Source: Pedobacter zeae (GTDB taxonomy: Bacteria; Bacteroidota; Bacteroidia; Sphingobacteriales; Sphingobacteriaceae). Taken from it: 64,000 nucleotides of DNA. The DNA is taken from the NCBI RefSeq assembly GCF_014196715.1, contig NZ_JACIEF010000001.1, positions 478,872 to 542,871 of the forward strand. The letters run 5' to 3'. Below, one piece after another: positions 15,058 through 23,450 of this stretch. Below the pieces are notes generated by a model, which was not told where the DNA came from, did no database searches, and saw only the letters and a list, made by a program, of their open reading frames with translations. The position numbers and the translations under genes were made by a program. Position 1 is the first letter of the stretch. Every line of letters begins with the position of its first letter.

Positions 15058-16989
15058 TTATTTCTTTTTAGATTCGAAGCCATACAGACCGTTTTGATAC
15101 AGGTAGGAAGCCATTTGATAATTGGAAATTGCCTCGTCGGTTAATTTCTGATCTAAAGGTATAGTTACTGCGCTTCCTGTAGTAAAATCTGGCTTATAGG
15201 CAGCCACTTTTTTATTGGGGTTGAGGATGATCAATTTGTTATTTTTGATGTAGCCCAAACTCTGATAGGTGCTGATAAAAGCCCTTTCATCGCTGTCTTT
15301 CATTTTAAATACATCCTGTCCGAAAAATTTACTGTCATAACTGAAGTTCAGGTAACCTAAAATGCTTGGCCCAATATCAATCTGTGCCGTTAATTTCTCG
15401 AATTTACCTGGTGCAATATGTCCGGGACTGTAAAAAATCATGGGAATGTGGTACTTATCTACCGGAAGTTCGACTTTACCAGCACTTGAGGCGCAATGAT
15501 CAGCTACGATCACAAATAAAGTATTCGAAAACCATGGCTTCTGTTTCGCTTCGCGGATAAATTTTCCGATGGCATAGTCGGTGTATTTTACAGCTCCCTC
15601 TCTGCCGGTATGTGAGGGAATATCGATCCTTCCTTCAGGGTAGGTGTAAGGGCGATGGTTCGAAACCGTCATTATATGTGCAAAAAACGGCTTGTTGTTT
15701 TTGTAATCCTGGTCCAGCTCGCGCAACGACAGGGTAAAAAGATCTTCATCGGCAACACCCCATATATTCGAATAGTGGATTTCGTTGTCTTTTAGTGCAC
15801 TTCTATCGGTTACTTCATAGCCATTATTAGAGAAAAACTCGTTCATGTTATCGAAATATCCGTAACCACCATAAATAAACCTGCTGTTATAGCCCTTTGA
15901 GCGGAATATACTGCCCAGTGTAAAAAGGTTGTGGTTATCAGGACGTTTGACAATTGACTGACCAGGTGTTGGGGGAATGCAGAGCGAAAGTGCTTCTAAA
16001 CCGCGTACCGTACGTGTACCCGAAGCGTATAAATTGTTAAAAAGTAAACCCTGTTTTGCCAGCGAATCAAGCTGCGGTGTAATGTGCTGTGTATCGCCAA
16101 AAGTGCCCAAAAACTCAGCACTTAAACTTTCCACACTAATCAGCACCACGTTCATCCTGTTCTCTGCCCCCGGATTATTGATGTTCCTCGACGTGTTCTT
16201 GAATGTTGAGGCCGAATCCTGTTGTAATAAATGGCTGAGTACCGACTCCGCTTTTTTAATCGGAAGCGTTTTATAAAATGTATTATAATCGAGCTGGTTG
16301 TTCCAAAAAGCAAAGCCAAAATCGTACATGCCATTTCCCGAAAGTTCATTTACATATTGGTTGCTGCTGAGGTATTTCAGTTTATGGCTTACGCAGAAAT
16401 AAGTGAATACCGGCAGGCATAATAGTATCAACGCAATTTTTGTCCTTTTGCTAAAAGAAGTTTTGTTAAAGGTTGATTGCGTGATAATACCTCTTAAAAA
16501 ATATACAATCAGGGTTGTAATTACGACCAGGCCAATGATAATGCTGTTGATGGGATACGATTGACGGATGTTTCCGATTACTTCAGTGGTATACACCAGA
16601 TAATCTACCGCTATAAAATTGTAACGTACAGAAAATTCTTCCCAAAAGAACCATTCAGAAATGGCGTTGAAAATAAGCGTGAAAACAACAAAGAAAAAAT
16701 AGATAAAGAGCAATATCCGGTTGAATTTACGCCCATACCATTTTGAGGGCATTAACCATACATAAATTACAATCGGAATAATGGCAAAAGATGCAGCAGC
16801 CAGATCGTAAAACAAGCCAATAATGAAAACTTTCAGGAGGTTTAAAACAGACCAATCGAAAGAAGCTGCACTATAAATTAATAAGGTTACGCGGGTTAAT
16901 AAGGAAATGCTACATAATAACAGGGTCGCCAGAAAAACGGGACCAAACCTGTTTTCTAACAGTTTACTTGTTTTTTCTTTAATGTTCAT
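15058..16989 (-). CDS. LTA-synthase-family membrane sulfatase/phosphotransferase
   Basis: A 643-residue protein: five N-terminal membrane segments (about residues 15-180) and a periplasmic alkaline-phosphatase-fold domain (about 280-610). MNVVLISVESLSAEFLG supplies the metal-binding Glu, ASGTRTVRGLEAL the nucleophilic Thr, and VIVADHCASS the Asp-His pair. Such enzymes transfer phosphoglycerol or phosphoethanolamine to lipids and glycans; EptA-type relatives modify lipid A. The ATG at 16989 starts just before the first membrane segment; longer in-frame sequence upstream is atypical and overlaps the promoter. The promoter shares the direct-repeat layout of two neighbouring genes, linking it to the adjacent OmpR-type system. 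Confidence 0.85.
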   Translation of the reverse strand: MNIKEKTSKLLENRFGPVFLATLLLCSISLLTRVTLLIYSAASFDWSVLNLLKVFIIGLFYDLAAASFAIIPIVIYVWLMPSKWYGRKFNRILLFIYFFFVVFTLIFNAISEWFFWEEFSVRYNFIAVDYLVYTTEVIGNIRQSYPINSIIIGLVVITTLIVYFLRGIITQSTFNKTSFSKRTKIALILLCLPVFTYFCVSHKLKYLSSNQYVNELSGNGMYDFGFAFWNNQLDYNTFYKTLPIKKAESVLSHLLQQDSASTFKNTSRNINNPGAENRMNVVLISVESLSAEFLGTFGDTQHITPQLDSLAKQGLLFNNLYASGTRTVRGLEALSLCIPPTPGQSIVKRPDNHNLFTLGSIFRSKGYNSRFIYGGYGYFDNMNEFFSNNGYEVTDRSALKDNEIHYSNIWGVADEDLFTLSLRELDQDYKNNKPFFAHIMTVSNHRPYTYPEGRIDIPSHTGREGAVKYTDYAIGKFIREAKQKPWFSNTLFVIVADHCASSAGKVELPVDKYHIPMIFYSPGHIAPGKFEKLTAQIDIGPSILGYLNFSYDSKFFGQDVFKMKDSDERAFISTYQSLGYIKNNKLIILNPNKKVAAYKPDFTTGSAVTIPLDQKLTDEAISNYQMASYLYQNGLYGFESKKK

Positions 16990-17049
16990 AACTAGGGGGC
17001 GGTTCCAACAGCTGAAACTTACCTGTCTGACCTTATTCTTTGCAAAGGG

Positions 17050-17084
17050 CGAAGGTAAGTTCCAATTCTGAAGAAATTCTGAAT
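17050..17084 (-). promoter_or_regulatory. Two-component-regulated promoter 1 (LTA-synthase-like gene)
   Basis: Read on the minus strand: ATTCAGAATTT (17084-17074), CTTCAGAATTG (17073-17063), 5 bp (GAACT), then TACCTTCG (17057-17050) as the -7 box with one mismatch. The two repeats have an 11-bp period, as expected for a tandem OmpR-type dimer. Confidence 0.6.
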
Positions 17085-17159
17085 GTTTGGTTAGCAACGC
17101 GAAATTAGTATTAACGCTTTAAATTGGCAATTCATTCATGTTTGACTAACCTGCTGTTG

Positions 17160-17867
17160 CTATTTTTTGGAAAAATCAACACTCAGGGTTGAAGTAAAGC
17201 GGGTAACTAACTTTTCATACAATGCTCTATTGATGGTACTCGAAATAATAATCATGTTATTGCTACCGGTACGTGTGGTTTGTCCGAAATCGCTTGCAGT
17301 TAGTCCGGTTACCAGTGCATTAAGCTGTACGGTAACTTTAGCCACATAAGTTCCGGCAGTAACTTCCACTCTCTTTGCTTCAAGTTTAACTACCTGCGCC
17401 TGGTTCATTTCGAACCTTACCGGAATTTTTGTTCCCGAAGCTTCTATGTATGTGCCTGTTAACAGCAAGGGCGGGTTGGTTAACGAACTGGCTAAGGTTA
17501 GGTTAAACTGGTTGTTCTCGTACACACCAGATGCCAAAGCAACAGTGCCTGATAAAGAATCGGGTTTTAACGCGTTAACCAGGTAAAGATTTTTAGTTTC
17601 GAGATTGATTGCCCCACTGCCTGATTTGATGGCACTGAATTCGATTTTAGCTACGTTAACACTTGCAGTTGACCAGTTTATGCTTCCATTGGTTCCTGGA
17701 GCAACCACAGCACCACTGGCGCTTGCATTACTGCTTAACGAAGCATTTAAATTGCTGGCGCTAAAGCTATAACTCAATTTGGTATCGGTTGCGGTTTCTT
17801 TTTTGGTACAAGCCATAAAAAGCACGACCACTAGCATTGCACAGGTAATTTGGTAAAGTTTTTTCAT
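17160..17867 (-). CDS. Putative lipoprotein of unknown function
   Basis: A 235-residue protein with a lipoprotein signal (hydrophobic stretch ending LFMAC, Cys near residue 20). The mature part is rich in Ser, Asn, Ala and Thr and has beta-type alternation; the segment INLETKNLYLVNAL followed by VALASGVYENNQFNLTL recalls DUF4382-like surface lipoproteins, but I would not assign the family. Its promoter carries the same direct repeat plus -7 layout found before the LTA-synthase-like and PAP2 genes, so it is probably a member of the regulon of the two-component system encoded 410 bp away on the other strand. Confidence 0.7.
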   Translation of the reverse strand: MKKLYQITCAMLVVVLFMACTKKETATDTKLSYSFSASNLNASLSSNASASGAVVAPGTNGSINWSTASVNVAKIEFSAIKSGSGAINLETKNLYLVNALKPDSLSGTVALASGVYENNQFNLTLASSLTNPPLLLTGTYIEASGTKIPVRFEMNQAQVVKLEAKRVEVTAGTYVAKVTVQLNALVTGLTASDFGQTTRTGSNNMIIISSTINRALYEKLVTRFTSTLSVDFSKK

Positions 17868-17911
17868 TTTGTTTGATTTTAAGGATATCAGATTTGGTTA
17901 GTGATTGATCC

Positions 17912-17946
17912 TAAATATAAGTTTCAATTCTGTAGCAATTCTGAAG
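17912..17946 (-). promoter_or_regulatory. Two-component-regulated promoter 2 (lipoprotein gene)
   Basis: Read on the minus strand: CTTCAGAATTG (17946-17936), CTACAGAATTG (17935-17925), 5 bp (AAACT), then TATATTTA (17919-17912) as the -7 box. Same spacing as at 17050-17084 and 20375-20409. Confidence 0.65.
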
Positions 17947-18037
17947 TTGGGTATACCTGGGCTATTGCCCTTGTTCGTAATGAATACACACAGGATTTGC
18001 ACTAAATTGTTGGTTTATTAATGATTTTGTTGTAAAG

Positions 18038-18181
18038 TTGAAGCAGTGCGAAGAAAATATTAATTTGGCCTATCATAATGCGGAACGGGATATCATTAAT
18101 ATCAGAAGGTTAACAGGTCTCCAGTATTTTACCGATGATGGGAAGGCAGTTTCAGCAACGGCAGAGAAGAAGAAAGCCTGA
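18038..18181 (+). pseudogene. Possible gene remnant (C-terminal fragment)
   Basis: A 48-codon open stretch ending in TGA. The translation contains INLAYHNAERDIINIRRLTGL, which splits as INLAYHNAERD and IINIRRLTGL and resembles the last helical repeat of TolC-type outer-membrane proteins. No ATG or complete domain precedes it and an in-frame stop lies at 17981. It sits between the lipoprotein gene and the response-regulator gene; the remaining 300 bp of this gap hold only promoter 2. Confidence 0.25.
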
Positions 18182-18278
18182 ATATAAAAATCTTATCCGG
18201 TGTTTTGCCTGATTGAAAACCTGATGTTTAACTTTCGGGTTTAAATGGTTACTTTAAAAGCACAAAAAAAGATACAAA

Positions 18279-18956
18279 ATGAAAATTCTGGTTATTGAAG
18301 ATGAACCCGCTTTGCTGGAAAGTATTTTGGCCTATTTTACCGGAGAAGGTAATATTTGCGAGCATGCTTCGGATTTTGCTGCTGCCAATGAAAAAATATC
18401 ACTTTACAGTTACGATTGTATTCTTTTGGATTTGGGCCTGCCGGGTGGGGAGGGGCTGGAGCTTTTAACCAGGCTTAAACAGCTGAAAAAAAGAGATGGT
18501 GTACTGATTATTTCTGCACGCCACTCTTTGGATGATAAACTTGCAGGCCTTGATCTGGGTGCCGACGATTATCTGGTGAAGCCGTTCCACTTATCAGAAC
18601 TGAAGGCCAGGGTGAGTGCGATTGTCCGCAGGAAGAATTTTGACGGTGATAATGTTATTATGTTCCACGAGATAACCGTTGATGTTTCGGCCATGAAAAT
18701 CAGGGTTAAGGGTAATCCGGTTAGCCTTACTAAAAAGGAGTTTGATCTGCTTGTATATTTTCTCTCCAACCGGAATAAAGTGGTAACCAAAAATGCCATG
18801 GCCGAGCACCTGTGGGGCGATGAAATGGACCTGCTGGATGATTTCGACTTTATTTATACCCATGTTAAAAATCTCCGTAAAAAACTGCTCGAAGCCGGGG
18901 CAGCAGATTACCTTCGGTCTGTTTATGGGATAGGCTATAAATTTGGCGATTTATGA
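18279..18956 (+). CDS. OmpR/PhoB-family response regulator
   Basis: A 225-residue regulator. Receiver domain (1-120): acidic pocket EDE (7-9), phospho-acceptor Asp51 in CILLDLGLPGG, Ser/Thr in IISAR, Lys in DDYLVKPFHL. Winged-helix output domain (about 130-222) with SLTKKEFDLLVYFL and the recognition region HVKNLRKKLLEAG followed by VYGIGYKF. It overlaps its kinase gene by 4 bp (ATGA). Three nearby promoters carry 11-bp-period direct repeats, the footprint expected for this family, so it probably controls the LTA-synthase-like gene, the lipoprotein gene and the PAP2-RND operon. Confidence 0.95.
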   Translation: MKILVIEDEPALLESILAYFTGEGNICEHASDFAAANEKISLYSYDCILLDLGLPGGEGLELLTRLKQLKKRDGVLIISARHSLDDKLAGLDLGADDYLVKPFHLSELKARVSAIVRRKNFDGDNVIMFHEITVDVSAMKIRVKGNPVSLTKKEFDLLVYFLSNRNKVVTKNAMAEHLWGDEMDLLDDFDFIYTHVKNLRKKLLEAGAADYLRSVYGIGYKFGDL

Positions 18957-20206
18957 AACTCTCCAACCGTTATAATAGAGCCAATATTTTAACCTCTATC
19001 GTTGTATTGATCATTACCGGGATCATTTACTATGTAGTCATCCATTTTATCCTGACCGAAAAATTAGACCGCGATTTAGCTGTTGAAGAAAATGAAATTA
19101 CCCAGTATGTAAATACTTTTCACAAGCTCCCATTGCCTGCAAGTTATCTCGATCAGCAGGTATCATATAAAACGTTGAGTGGTGCTATTCCTGAAAGGCA
19201 ATTTCTGAACACCATTTATGTTAACCCGAAAGAAGGTGAAAACGAACCGGGCAGAAGCCTCATTACCATTGTGCATGTAGACGGTAAAACAATAAAGGTA
19301 ACCATAACCAAATCGAGGGTAGAATCAGAAAACCTGATTCGTATCATTCTTTTAATAACACTGGGAATCACAGTTGTTTTACTTTTAGCCCTATTGCTCA
19401 TTAACCGGTTTGTGTTGAGCAGGCTTTGGCGCCCCTTTTATTCTATTTTAAACCGGATGAAGGCTTTCGAAGTAACCCGGATGGATACCATTGAGCAGGA
19501 ACCAACCAAAATTGATGAATTTAATGAGCTAAATAAATCGGTAAATGCCATGGCCGAAAGGGTGAGGCAGGATTATAAAGAACTTAAAAGTTTTACCGAT
19601 AATGCCTCACACGAAATGATGACACCTTTGGCAGTAATCAATTCCAAATTGGATTCTTTGCTGCAAACCGAGTCGTTTACCGAGCAGCAGGGTGCGTTAT
19701 TGGAAGATATCTATCATGCCACAGCCAGGCTATCAAGATTGCATCAATCGTTACTGCTGCTGGCCAAAATCGAAAACAACCTGATCCCTGACCCTCAAGC
19801 TATCGATCTTAACGAAATGGTACAAGCAAAAATCCGCCAGTTTCAGGAATTATTGGCCAAAAGCAAACTGATTCTGAATGAAGAGCTTGCCCCGGCAGAG
19901 GTTAAAATGAGCCGTTACCTGGCAGATATTTTATTGAACAATCTTTTTAGTAACGCGGTACGGCATAATATAACCGGCGGGCACATCTTGGTTAAATTAG
20001 ATCGGCACAGTTTAACCATTTCTAATTCGGGTAAAGTTAGCCAGTTGAAAACCAAAATCTTCGATCGATTCTCTAAAGCAGCAGATTCTGAGGGTATGGG
20101 ACTTGGCCTGGCCATAACAAAACAGATTTGTAACCTTTATGGCTTTCGCATCGATTACCACGAGGAAAATGGATGGCATGTTTTTGCAGTCTATTTTGGG
20201 GATTAA
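18953..20206 (+). CDS. Two-component sensor histidine kinase
   Basis: A 417-residue membrane kinase: first membrane segment about residues 12-34, a short periplasmic sensor of about 90 residues, second segment about 125-148, then a cytoplasmic linker, HisKA with the phospho-His in NASHEMMTPLAVI, and HATPase_c with ADILLNNLFSNAVRH (N-box) and GMGLGLAITKQI (G2 box). The DxG box is degenerate (ISNSGKV instead of DNGxGI), a feature seen in some Bacteroidota kinases. The start codon overlaps the regulator's stop. The small sensor domain suggests detection of envelope stress or a small ligand; this is inferred. Confidence 0.93.
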   Translation: MKLSNRYNRANILTSIVVLIITGIIYYVVIHFILTEKLDRDLAVEENEITQYVNTFHKLPLPASYLDQQVSYKTLSGAIPERQFLNTIYVNPKEGENEPGRSLITIVHVDGKTIKVTITKSRVESENLIRIILLITLGITVVLLLALLLINRFVLSRLWRPFYSILNRMKAFEVTRMDTIEQEPTKIDEFNELNKSVNAMAERVRQDYKELKSFTDNASHEMMTPLAVINSKLDSLLQTESFTEQQGALLEDIYHATARLSRLHQSLLLLAKIENNLIPDPQAIDLNEMVQAKIRQFQELLAKSKLILNEELAPAEVKMSRYLADILLNNLFSNAVRHNITGGHILVKLDRHSLTISNSGKVSQLKTKIFDRFSKAADSEGMGLGLAITKQICNLYGFRIDYHEENGWHVFAVYFGD

Positions 20207-20374
20207 CCTGCATTTTTTGCAGATCATTATACAGAACCCGTTCTCATCATCTTTTTAGTTATACTGAAAGGAAGTAGGTAAGATAAAAACGAATGCAGGC
20301 CTGCAGAGAGGAATACTTTCTGCGTTGATCATTGCTATCAACAGAAAAAAACTAAATATTTGCATGATAGCCAA

Positions 20375-20409
20375 CTACAGAATTTCTTCATAATTCACTT
20401 CTAGTTTTG
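20375..20409 (+). promoter_or_regulatory. Two-component-regulated promoter 3 (PAP2-RND operon)
   Basis: CTACAGAATTT (20375-20385), CTTCATAATTC (20386-20396), 5 bp (ACTTC), TAGTTTTG (20402-20409, exact TAnnTTTG). The ATG of the PAP2 gene is 16 bp beyond the -7 box. The remainder of the 218-bp gap after the kinase gene shows no feature. Confidence 0.65.
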
Positions 20410-20424
20410 ATTAAAATTTGAAAG

Positions 20425-21237
20425 ATGAAAAGATTTTTGTGGATGCTGTTGATGCTGTTGAGTTATGTAAATCAAACTTACGCCATAACTGCTATCGATT
20501 CCATCCAAGGTAGAGATTCTGTTAAAAATGTTCCTGCAGATTCGTCAGGAAGGTGGTACACCGGTAATCCGGTTCCAAAAAAACGGTTTCAGGTAACGGC
20601 ATTTATTGCGCCTGTGGTATTAATGGGCTATGGTTTTGCGGCAGTTTATGATCATGGGGCTTTAAAACAACTCGATGTAAGTACCAGGGCCGAGTTACAG
20701 GAAGATCATCCATTATTTGCGGCTCATGTTGATGATTATATTCAGTTTGCACCTGCTGCTGCGGTTTATGCACTTAATTTATCGGGTATAAAAGGTAAAC
20801 ACAATTTATTTGATGCCTCTATGTTATACGTAACTTCTGCAGCTATTATGGGCGCTTCTACCCATTTTGTGAAACAGGACGTTGGCAGGATGCGCCCTAA
20901 TGGAAATGGCGAGAATTCTTTTCCTTCGGGGCATACCGCATCTGCATTTATGGCTGCTGAGTTTTTACACCAGGAATATAAAGATGTAAACCCATGGATT
21001 GGTTATGCAGGCTATTTCGTTGCTACGGCAACAGGGACGCTTAGGATGTACAACAACAAGCACTGGTTTAGCGATGTTGTGGCAGGGGCGGGTTTCGGGA
21101 TTGCTTCCACAAAAATATCCTACCTGGTATATCCTTATATTAAAAGTCTTTTCACCGCGAAAAAAGAAGGGAATTTTACATTTATGCCTTTCCGCCAACA
21201 AGGTTGTACGGGTTTAATGCTTTCGGGCAGATTTTAA
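20425..21237 (+). CDS. Secreted/periplasmic PAP2-family phosphatase
   Basis: A 270-residue protein with an N-terminal signal sequence (to about residue 20, TYA). PAP2 motifs: KQDVGRMRP (about 152-160), ENSFPSGHTASAF with the catalytic His near residue 173, and NNKHWFSDVVAGAG with the second His and Asp. This class includes lipid A and isoprenoid-PP phosphatases. It is the first gene after promoter 3 and is followed at 37 bp by tolC/adaptor/RND genes. Together with an LTA-synthase/EptA-like enzyme in the same putative regulon, lipid A or surface-charge remodelling is a reasonable hypothesis. Confidence 0.88.
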   Translation: MKRFLWMLLMLLSYVNQTYAITAIDSIQGRDSVKNVPADSSGRWYTGNPVPKKRFQVTAFIAPVVLMGYGFAAVYDHGALKQLDVSTRAELQEDHPLFAAHVDDYIQFAPAAAVYALNLSGIKGKHNLFDASMLYVTSAAIMGASTHFVKQDVGRMRPNGNGENSFPSGHTASAFMAAEFLHQEYKDVNPWIGYAGYFVATATGTLRMYNNKHWFSDVVAGAGFGIASTKISYLVYPYIKSLFTAKKEGNFTFMPFRQQGCTGLMLSGRF

Positions 21238-21274
21238 TAGGGTTAAAATATTTTCAGTCGAAATCATCCATAAA

Positions 21275-22522
21275 ATGAATATAAAGTTAAGGTGCCTGTT
21301 TCTGTACTTAGCTGCTTTTTGGACGGTAGGGGCAGGAGCCCAACCCCCTTCAAAAAGCCTCGATTATTATTTAAAGCAGGCTGAATTTACAAGCCCTGTG
21401 CTTAAGGATTTTCAAAACCAGCAACGTTCTGCAGGAATAGACAGTTTAATTGTTCGGGCTACTGCAAAACCACAGGTTACGGCCAGCTCTGCAGGGATGT
21501 ATGCGCCCGTTGTTAGTGGTTATGGCTACGATGAAGTGCTCACCAACGGACAGGCGCTGGAAGCACTGCTTAATGTGAATTACGACCTGCTGAACAGGAA
21601 ACGCATCAATAACCAGCTGGAAGGCATAAAAATTCAAAGCGATTCTATTAAATATGCCAGGCAATTATCATGGTATGATCTGCAGAGATCTGTTTCCGAT
21701 CAATATATTTCAGCCTATGCCAGCCAGGAACAGGTAGGCTTTAACCGCGAAGTGGTTACCCTGCTCGAACAGGAAGAAACCTTGCTTAAAAAATTAACAA
21801 GAAGCAATATTTACAAACAATCGGAGTATCTAACCTTTTTGGTTACCTTACAACAACAGCAATTGGTACTAAAGCAGGCCGAACTGCAATTTAAAAATGA
21901 TTATGCCATATTAAACTACCTGGTTGGTATTTCCGATACCACAAAGGTGAGCTTAGCCGATCCGAAATTATATCTTACCGTTACCGCAACCGGGCCAGGT
22001 TTTTTCAGTAAACGGTTTGACCTTGACAGTTTAAAAAACATCAACCAAAAAAAAGCGGTCGATTTTAACTATAAACCTAAACTTGGGGTATATGCAAATG
22101 GGGGCTATAATTCTTCATTTGTTTTGCAGCCTTACAAAAATTTTGGTACAAGTATCGGTTTCACATTTTCCGTTCCGATTTACGATGGGCACCAGAAAAA
22201 AATGCAGTACAATAAGTTTAGTCTTTCTTCTGAAACGCTATCCGGCTACCGCAGTTTTTTTGTCCGACAACAGCAACAACAGCTAAACCTCATCCGTCAG
22301 CAGTTAAACCAGACTGAGGCACTTTTCCCAAAAATTAATGAGCAGATCCGTTTCAGTAAGGGCTTAATTGAGGCAGACAGTAAATTGATGCATACTGGCG
22401 ATTTGAAAGTGGCCGATTTTGTTATTGCCATCAACAATTACCTGGCGGCTCAAAATTTACTGCGCCAAACCAGCATTAACCGTTTAAAACTGATCAACCA
22501 ATTTAATTACTGGAACCGATAA
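21275..22522 (+). CDS. TolC-family outer-membrane efflux protein
   Basis: A 415-residue protein with signal peptide (MNIKLRC to GAGAQ). Two TolC repeats are visible as long amphipathic helices: LDYYLKQAEFTSPVLKDFQ near the N-terminus and RFSKGLIEADSKLMHTGD near the end, with the beta-barrel strands between. It forms the exit duct of the tripartite pump encoded by this and the next two genes, separated by 2 bp each. It is slightly shorter than typical family members (about 430-480). Confidence 0.88.
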   Translation: MNIKLRCLFLYLAAFWTVGAGAQPPSKSLDYYLKQAEFTSPVLKDFQNQQRSAGIDSLIVRATAKPQVTASSAGMYAPVVSGYGYDEVLTNGQALEALLNVNYDLLNRKRINNQLEGIKIQSDSIKYARQLSWYDLQRSVSDQYISAYASQEQVGFNREVVTLLEQEETLLKKLTRSNIYKQSEYLTFLVTLQQQQLVLKQAELQFKNDYAILNYLVGISDTTKVSLADPKLYLTVTATGPGFFSKRFDLDSLKNINQKKAVDFNYKPKLGVYANGGYNSSFVLQPYKNFGTSIGFTFSVPIYDGHQKKMQYNKFSLSSETLSGYRSFFVRQQQQQLNLIRQQLNQTEALFPKINEQIRFSKGLIEADSKLMHTGDLKVADFVIAINNYLAAQNLLRQTSINRLKLINQFNYWNR

Positions 22523-22524
22523 CC

Positions 22525-23448
22525 ATGAAAAACTATTTAAAATTAATGTGCGGTGCGATTATGCTGTTTGTTTTTTCAGCGTGCAATCATGCTGCCCAAA
22601 CAGAAGCGATAGATGAACCTTCGCCGGTTACGCCGGTTCAGGTAACTACCGTGCGAGACAGCGCTCTTTCAGAATTTTTAGAGTTTTCGGCAGTTTCGGC
22701 CTATCTGGAGAAAAGTTTTGTAAAGGCAAATATCAACGGTTATGTAGAAAATGTACAGGCAGTACTGGGTAAGCAGGTAGGCAGCCATCAATTGTTATTT
22801 AGTTTAATCACCAAAGAAGCAAAATCGATCGGCAACAGTGTAAATAAGCTCGATGCGGGCTTTAAATTTTCGGGTATATCCAATATCAGGGCCGATCAGG
22901 CCGGAACAATTATCCAGGTAAATCACCAAAAAGGAGATTATGTACAGGATGGAGAAGCTTTAGCCACCATTAGCAACCGCAACAGCCTGGTTTTTCTTCT
23001 CGATTTGCCTTACGAGTATAATCAGCTGATTGATCAGAACAGAAAGGTAGATATCCTTTTGCCAGATGGGACTAAAATGGCCGGAACAGTTTCGGGAACA
23101 ATGCCTTCTGTTGATTCTTCGGCGCAAACCCAGCGTTACATCCTAAAAATCGGGGCAGCTAAAGATATTCCCGAAGGTTTAATTGCGAAAGTTAGGTTAA
23201 CCAAAGTTCATCATACTAAGGCACAGGTAGTGCCAAAATCGGCGGTATTGGCTAACGAAACAGAGGATGAGTTTTGGGTAATGAAACTGATTAACGATTC
23301 CACCGCAGTAAGGATAAATGTGAAAAAAGGCATTGAAAACGAAAATACAATTGAAGTGCTCGATCCTAAATTTTCGAAAACCGATAGGATCATTACAAGT
23401 GGAAATTACGGAATCGCTGATACCGCCAAGGTCAAAATCCAGAAATAG
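22525..23448 (+). CDS. RND efflux periplasmic adaptor (MFP) lipoprotein
   Basis: A 307-residue membrane-fusion protein. Lipobox ending FSAC (Cys near residue 20) anchors it to the inner membrane. The lipoyl/barrel-sandwich halves are FVKANINGYVENVQAVLGKQV and IRADQAGTIIQVNHQKGDYVQDGE (here split: IRADQAGTIIQV, NHQKGDYVQDGE), followed by beta-barrel and membrane-proximal domains. The helical hairpin between the lipoyl halves is very short (about 25 residues), so contact with TolC may differ from AcrA-type adaptors. Gene spacing of 2 bp on both sides indicates a strict operon. Confidence 0.88.
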   Translation: MKNYLKLMCGAIMLFVFSACNHAAQTEAIDEPSPVTPVQVTTVRDSALSEFLEFSAVSAYLEKSFVKANINGYVENVQAVLGKQVGSHQLLFSLITKEAKSIGNSVNKLDAGFKFSGISNIRADQAGTIIQVNHQKGDYVQDGEALATISNRNSLVFLLDLPYEYNQLIDQNRKVDILLPDGTKMAGTVSGTMPSVDSSAQTQRYILKIGAAKDIPEGLIAKVRLTKVHHTKAQVVPKSAVLANETEDEFWVMKLINDSTAVRINVKKGIENENTIEVLDPKFSKTDRIITSGNYGIADTAKVKIQK

Positions 23449-23450
23449 CC

